A DNA stretch of 7,587 bases from DAIRGB01 sp036794765. Its GTDB lineage: Bacteria; Patescibacteriota; JAHJAL01. This document shows, piece after piece, positions 6,717-7,587 of the stretch; within the stretch, counting starts at the first letter, position 1, and every line of letters starts with the position of its first letter. The notes below the pieces were generated by a model, which did not search any database, was not told the DNA's origin, and worked only from the letters and a program-made list of their open reading frames with translations. Location: positions 1 through 7,587 of the forward strand of contig DAIRGB010000053.1 in NCBI GenBank assembly GCA_036794765.1, given 5' to 3'. A program made the position numbers and the translations under genes.

Positions 6717-6803
6717 GGAGAGGTGCAAGAGTGGTTTAATTGGCAGTCCTGGAAAGACTGTGTGCTCGCAAGGGTACCAAGGGTTCGAATCCCTTCCTCT
6801 CCG
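6717..6803 (+). tRNA. tRNA-Ser (anticodon GGA)
   Basis: This 87-base gene folds as a class II tRNA that reads UCC/UCU serine codons. The acceptor stem is GGAGAGG (6717-6723) with CCTCTCC (6796-6802), and the discriminator base is G6803. The anticodon stem CAGTC/GACTG holds loop CTGGAAA with anticodon GGA at 6751-6753. The long variable arm pairs GTGCTC with GGGTAC around GCAA. The T arm is AAGGG-TTCGAAT-CCCTT. CCA is not encoded; T6 follows directly, so CCA must be added after transcription. All key positions look intact. An open reading frame crossing this gene is spurious. Confidence 0.97.
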
Positions 6804-6821
6804 TTTTTTGTCGTAAGTTTG

Positions 6822-6847
6822 AAGTATATCAAAATATACTTTTTTTT
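6822..6847 (+). terminator. Intrinsic terminator of the tRNA-Ser transcript
   Basis: AAGTATAT (6822-6829) pairs perfectly with ATATACTT (6834-6841) around a CAAA loop and continues into T6 (T run 6841-6847). The stem has only one G-C pair, which is weak by E. coli standards, but position and shape fit. A first T6 lies right after the tRNA (6804-6809). The structure separates the tRNA from the membrane-protein gene starting 21 bases later. Confidence 0.7.
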
Positions 6848-6867
6848 AATGTTTTTAATAACTAGTC

Positions 6868-7341
6868 ATGATAAAAAAATTGGTAAATATGTTGCCGGCA
6901 AGTTCTCGTTGGCGATTGGCTTTGAAAACTATTCCTTTTGTGTTGATCATCATAATAGTCAAGTTTGTGGTGCATTATTATGGGAAAGAGTTTTTGTCTT
7001 TAAATTCATTGTTTACTGCCATTATTTCTGCCAATATATTTTTAATCGGTTTCTTGATATCAGGTACTTTGGTTGATTATAAAGAGAGTGAAAAATTGCC
7101 GGGTGATTTGGCGGCTAGTCTGGAGACGATGGCGGATGAAGGTTTGATTATCTATAAAAACAAAAAGAGCCAAGAAGCAAAAGTTTTTTTGCGTAAATTA
7201 TTTCAATTTAACCAGTCTTTAGTTAATTGGTATAATAAAAAAGAAAGACTATTCAATTTCGACAATTATTTCTACGACACTGGGATTACTAGTTTTAATA
7301 TGGGTTATATTGGAAGTTGTTTCACCACATTAGGCGGTTAA
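6868..7341 (+). CDS. Two-helix membrane protein, bestrophin/DUF4239-like, probably shortened
   Basis: Function unknown. After a basic N-terminus (MIKKLVNMLPASSRWRLALK), two membrane helices are clear at about 21-38 and 46-70. The second contains LIGFLISGTLVDYKESEKLPG, which I associate with bestrophin-like/DUF4239-type membrane proteins seen in many candidate-phyla genomes; this link is from memory and is moderate. A soluble helical part follows (72-125: LAASLETMADEG, FLRKLFQFNQSLVNWYNKKE). The last 30 residues (FNFDNYFYDTGI... to TTLGG) lose that helical, charged character. Relatives I recall run to roughly 250 residues or more with further helices, so at 157 this copy may be truncated, with a random tail after a breakpoint near residue 127. 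The ATG at 6868 has no Shine-Dalgarno. It follows the tRNA terminator and is transcribed on its own. If truncated it may be non-functional. Confidence 0.6.
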   Translation: MIKKLVNMLPASSRWRLALKTIPFVLIIIIVKFVVHYYGKEFLSLNSLFTAIISANIFLIGFLISGTLVDYKESEKLPGDLAASLETMADEGLIIYKNKKSQEAKVFLRKLFQFNQSLVNWYNKKERLFNFDNYFYDTGITSFNMGYIGSCFTTLGG

Positions 7342-7359
7342 TTATAAAATGAAAAAATA

Positions 7360-7365
7360 TATAAT
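7360..7365 (+). promoter_or_regulatory. Perfect -10 box (TATAAT) before the Nudix gene
   Basis: TATAAT lies 11 bases before the ATG at 7377. The predicted start of transcription (about 7372-7374) would give an mRNA with only three to five leader bases. No convincing -35 box is found at 16-18 bases upstream (GTTAAT at 7337-7342 is poor). Chance occurrence is possible in this very A/T-rich gap. Confidence 0.4.
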
Positions 7366-7376
7366 CAATAAAAATT

Positions 7377-7587
7377 ATGGCATATTTTAATAAAATTGGT
7401 TTACTTATATTAAATAATGATAAAACTAAATGTTTGGTTTGTGAAAAGGATCATTTTACCTCAGATTTTATCATGCCTGGAGGACAACTAGAAAAAAATG
7501 AAGACGAGGTGGAATGTCTAGCGAGAGAAATATTGGAAGAAATGTCTGTCAAACTTGATAGGAAAAATCTAAAATACATTGACGAAT
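7377..7587 (+). CDS. Nudix hydrolase, 3' end beyond the window
   Basis: The first 70 codons are present. Nudix enzymes hydrolyse nucleoside diphosphates linked to another moiety, often to cleanse or control nucleotide pools; the substrate here is unknown. The N-terminal strand MAYFNKIGLLILN is followed by the Nudix box at residues 36-58, matching Gx5Ex7REUxEExGU (G36, E42, R50, E51, E54, E55) with I52 and V58 at the hydrophobic positions. Ser57 replaces the usual Gly. The metal-binding glutamates of the REUxEE motif are intact, so activity is plausible. The ATG at 7377 is preferred: it starts the conserved first strand, and the ATG at 7349 is out of frame and stops after 13 codons. No Shine-Dalgarno is present. 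The sequence is A-rich and uses TTA, CTA and AGA codons, unlike the G/T-rich genes upstream, which suggests a separate origin. Confidence 0.85.
   Translation, partial: MAYFNKIGLLILNNDKTKCLVCEKDHFTSDFIMPGGQLEKNEDEVECLAREILEEMSVKLDRKNLKYIDE

Noticed and set aside
6708..6719. Small TCCC/GGGA hairpin overlapping the tRNA start
   Set aside because: Only four pairs with a four-base loop, and it would compete with the much stronger outer helix of the RNA element and the tRNA acceptor stem.
6643..6720. Resemblance of the GGGGCAAA and CCCGATGG stretches to a c-di-GMP (GEMM-I) riboswitch
   Set aside because: The conserved junction bases and the two-hairpin layout of that riboswitch are absent, and the element precedes a tRNA rather than a coding region.
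6723..7076. Open reading frame of 117 codons on the + strand
   Set aside because: It runs through the tRNA-Ser gene and its terminator and overlaps the membrane-protein gene in another frame; its translation has no recognisable features.
7349..7390. Short reading frame from the ATG at 7349
   Set aside because: It has 13 codons, overlaps the Nudix start out of frame and has no support as a peptide.

Overview
The window most likely comes from a Candidate Phyla Radiation bacterium (Patescibacteria, Parcubacteria-like). This is inferred from several things: an AT-rich sequence with G and T strongly favoured over C on the + strand; all genes on one strand; large secreted beta-sandwich proteins; a SpoIID/LytB wall enzyme with NBR1-type (FW) domains; a DivIC/FtsB-type division protein; and the absence of clear Shine-Dalgarno sequences before any gene. 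Reading frames fit genetic code 11 with no sign of TGA recoding. The lineage is not proven by the sequence.

Layout. (1) 1-50 is AT-rich noncoding DNA that abuts, without any start codon, the middle of a LamG domain. The 1069-codon reading frame to 3281 therefore lacks its natural N-terminus. It encodes three LamG-type lectin domains, an Ig-like stretch and a beta-rich C-terminal region, and ends at a strong intrinsic terminator (3305-3332). (2) 3333-3531 is a 199-bp gap dominated by a 120-bp imperfect inverted repeat with perfect 13-bp ends. (3) 3532-5775 encodes a secreted protein with three FW domains and a C-terminal SpoIID/LytB peptidoglycan enzyme. (4) 5776-5934 is a short gap with 10-bp phased AAAC repeats and competing inverted repeats. 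(5) 5935-6495 encodes an FtsB/DivIC-like septum protein. (6) 6496-6716 carries degenerate 7-bp tandem repeats, an A/T hairpin and a well-formed 69-nt candidate structured RNA. (7) tRNA-Ser(GGA) follows, with its own A/T terminator. (8) A two-helix membrane protein follows that looks C-terminally shortened. (9) The start of a Nudix hydrolase runs off the right edge.

How the parts fit together. The LamG protein would be a cell-surface adhesin or lectin. The SpoIID-like enzyme and the FtsB-like protein both concern the cell wall and division, so genes 2 and 3 may be functionally linked. The tRNA and the last two genes look independent. The right end (from about residue 125 of the membrane protein through the Nudix gene) is richer in A and lacks the G/T bias of the rest, which hints at a different history.

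The least explained elements are the noncoding ones: the 69-nt paired RNA element just before the tRNA, the 120-bp inverted repeat, and two distinct periodic repeats (10 bp and 7 bp) flanking the division gene. I see no CRISPR array, transposase, toxin-antitoxin or defence module.
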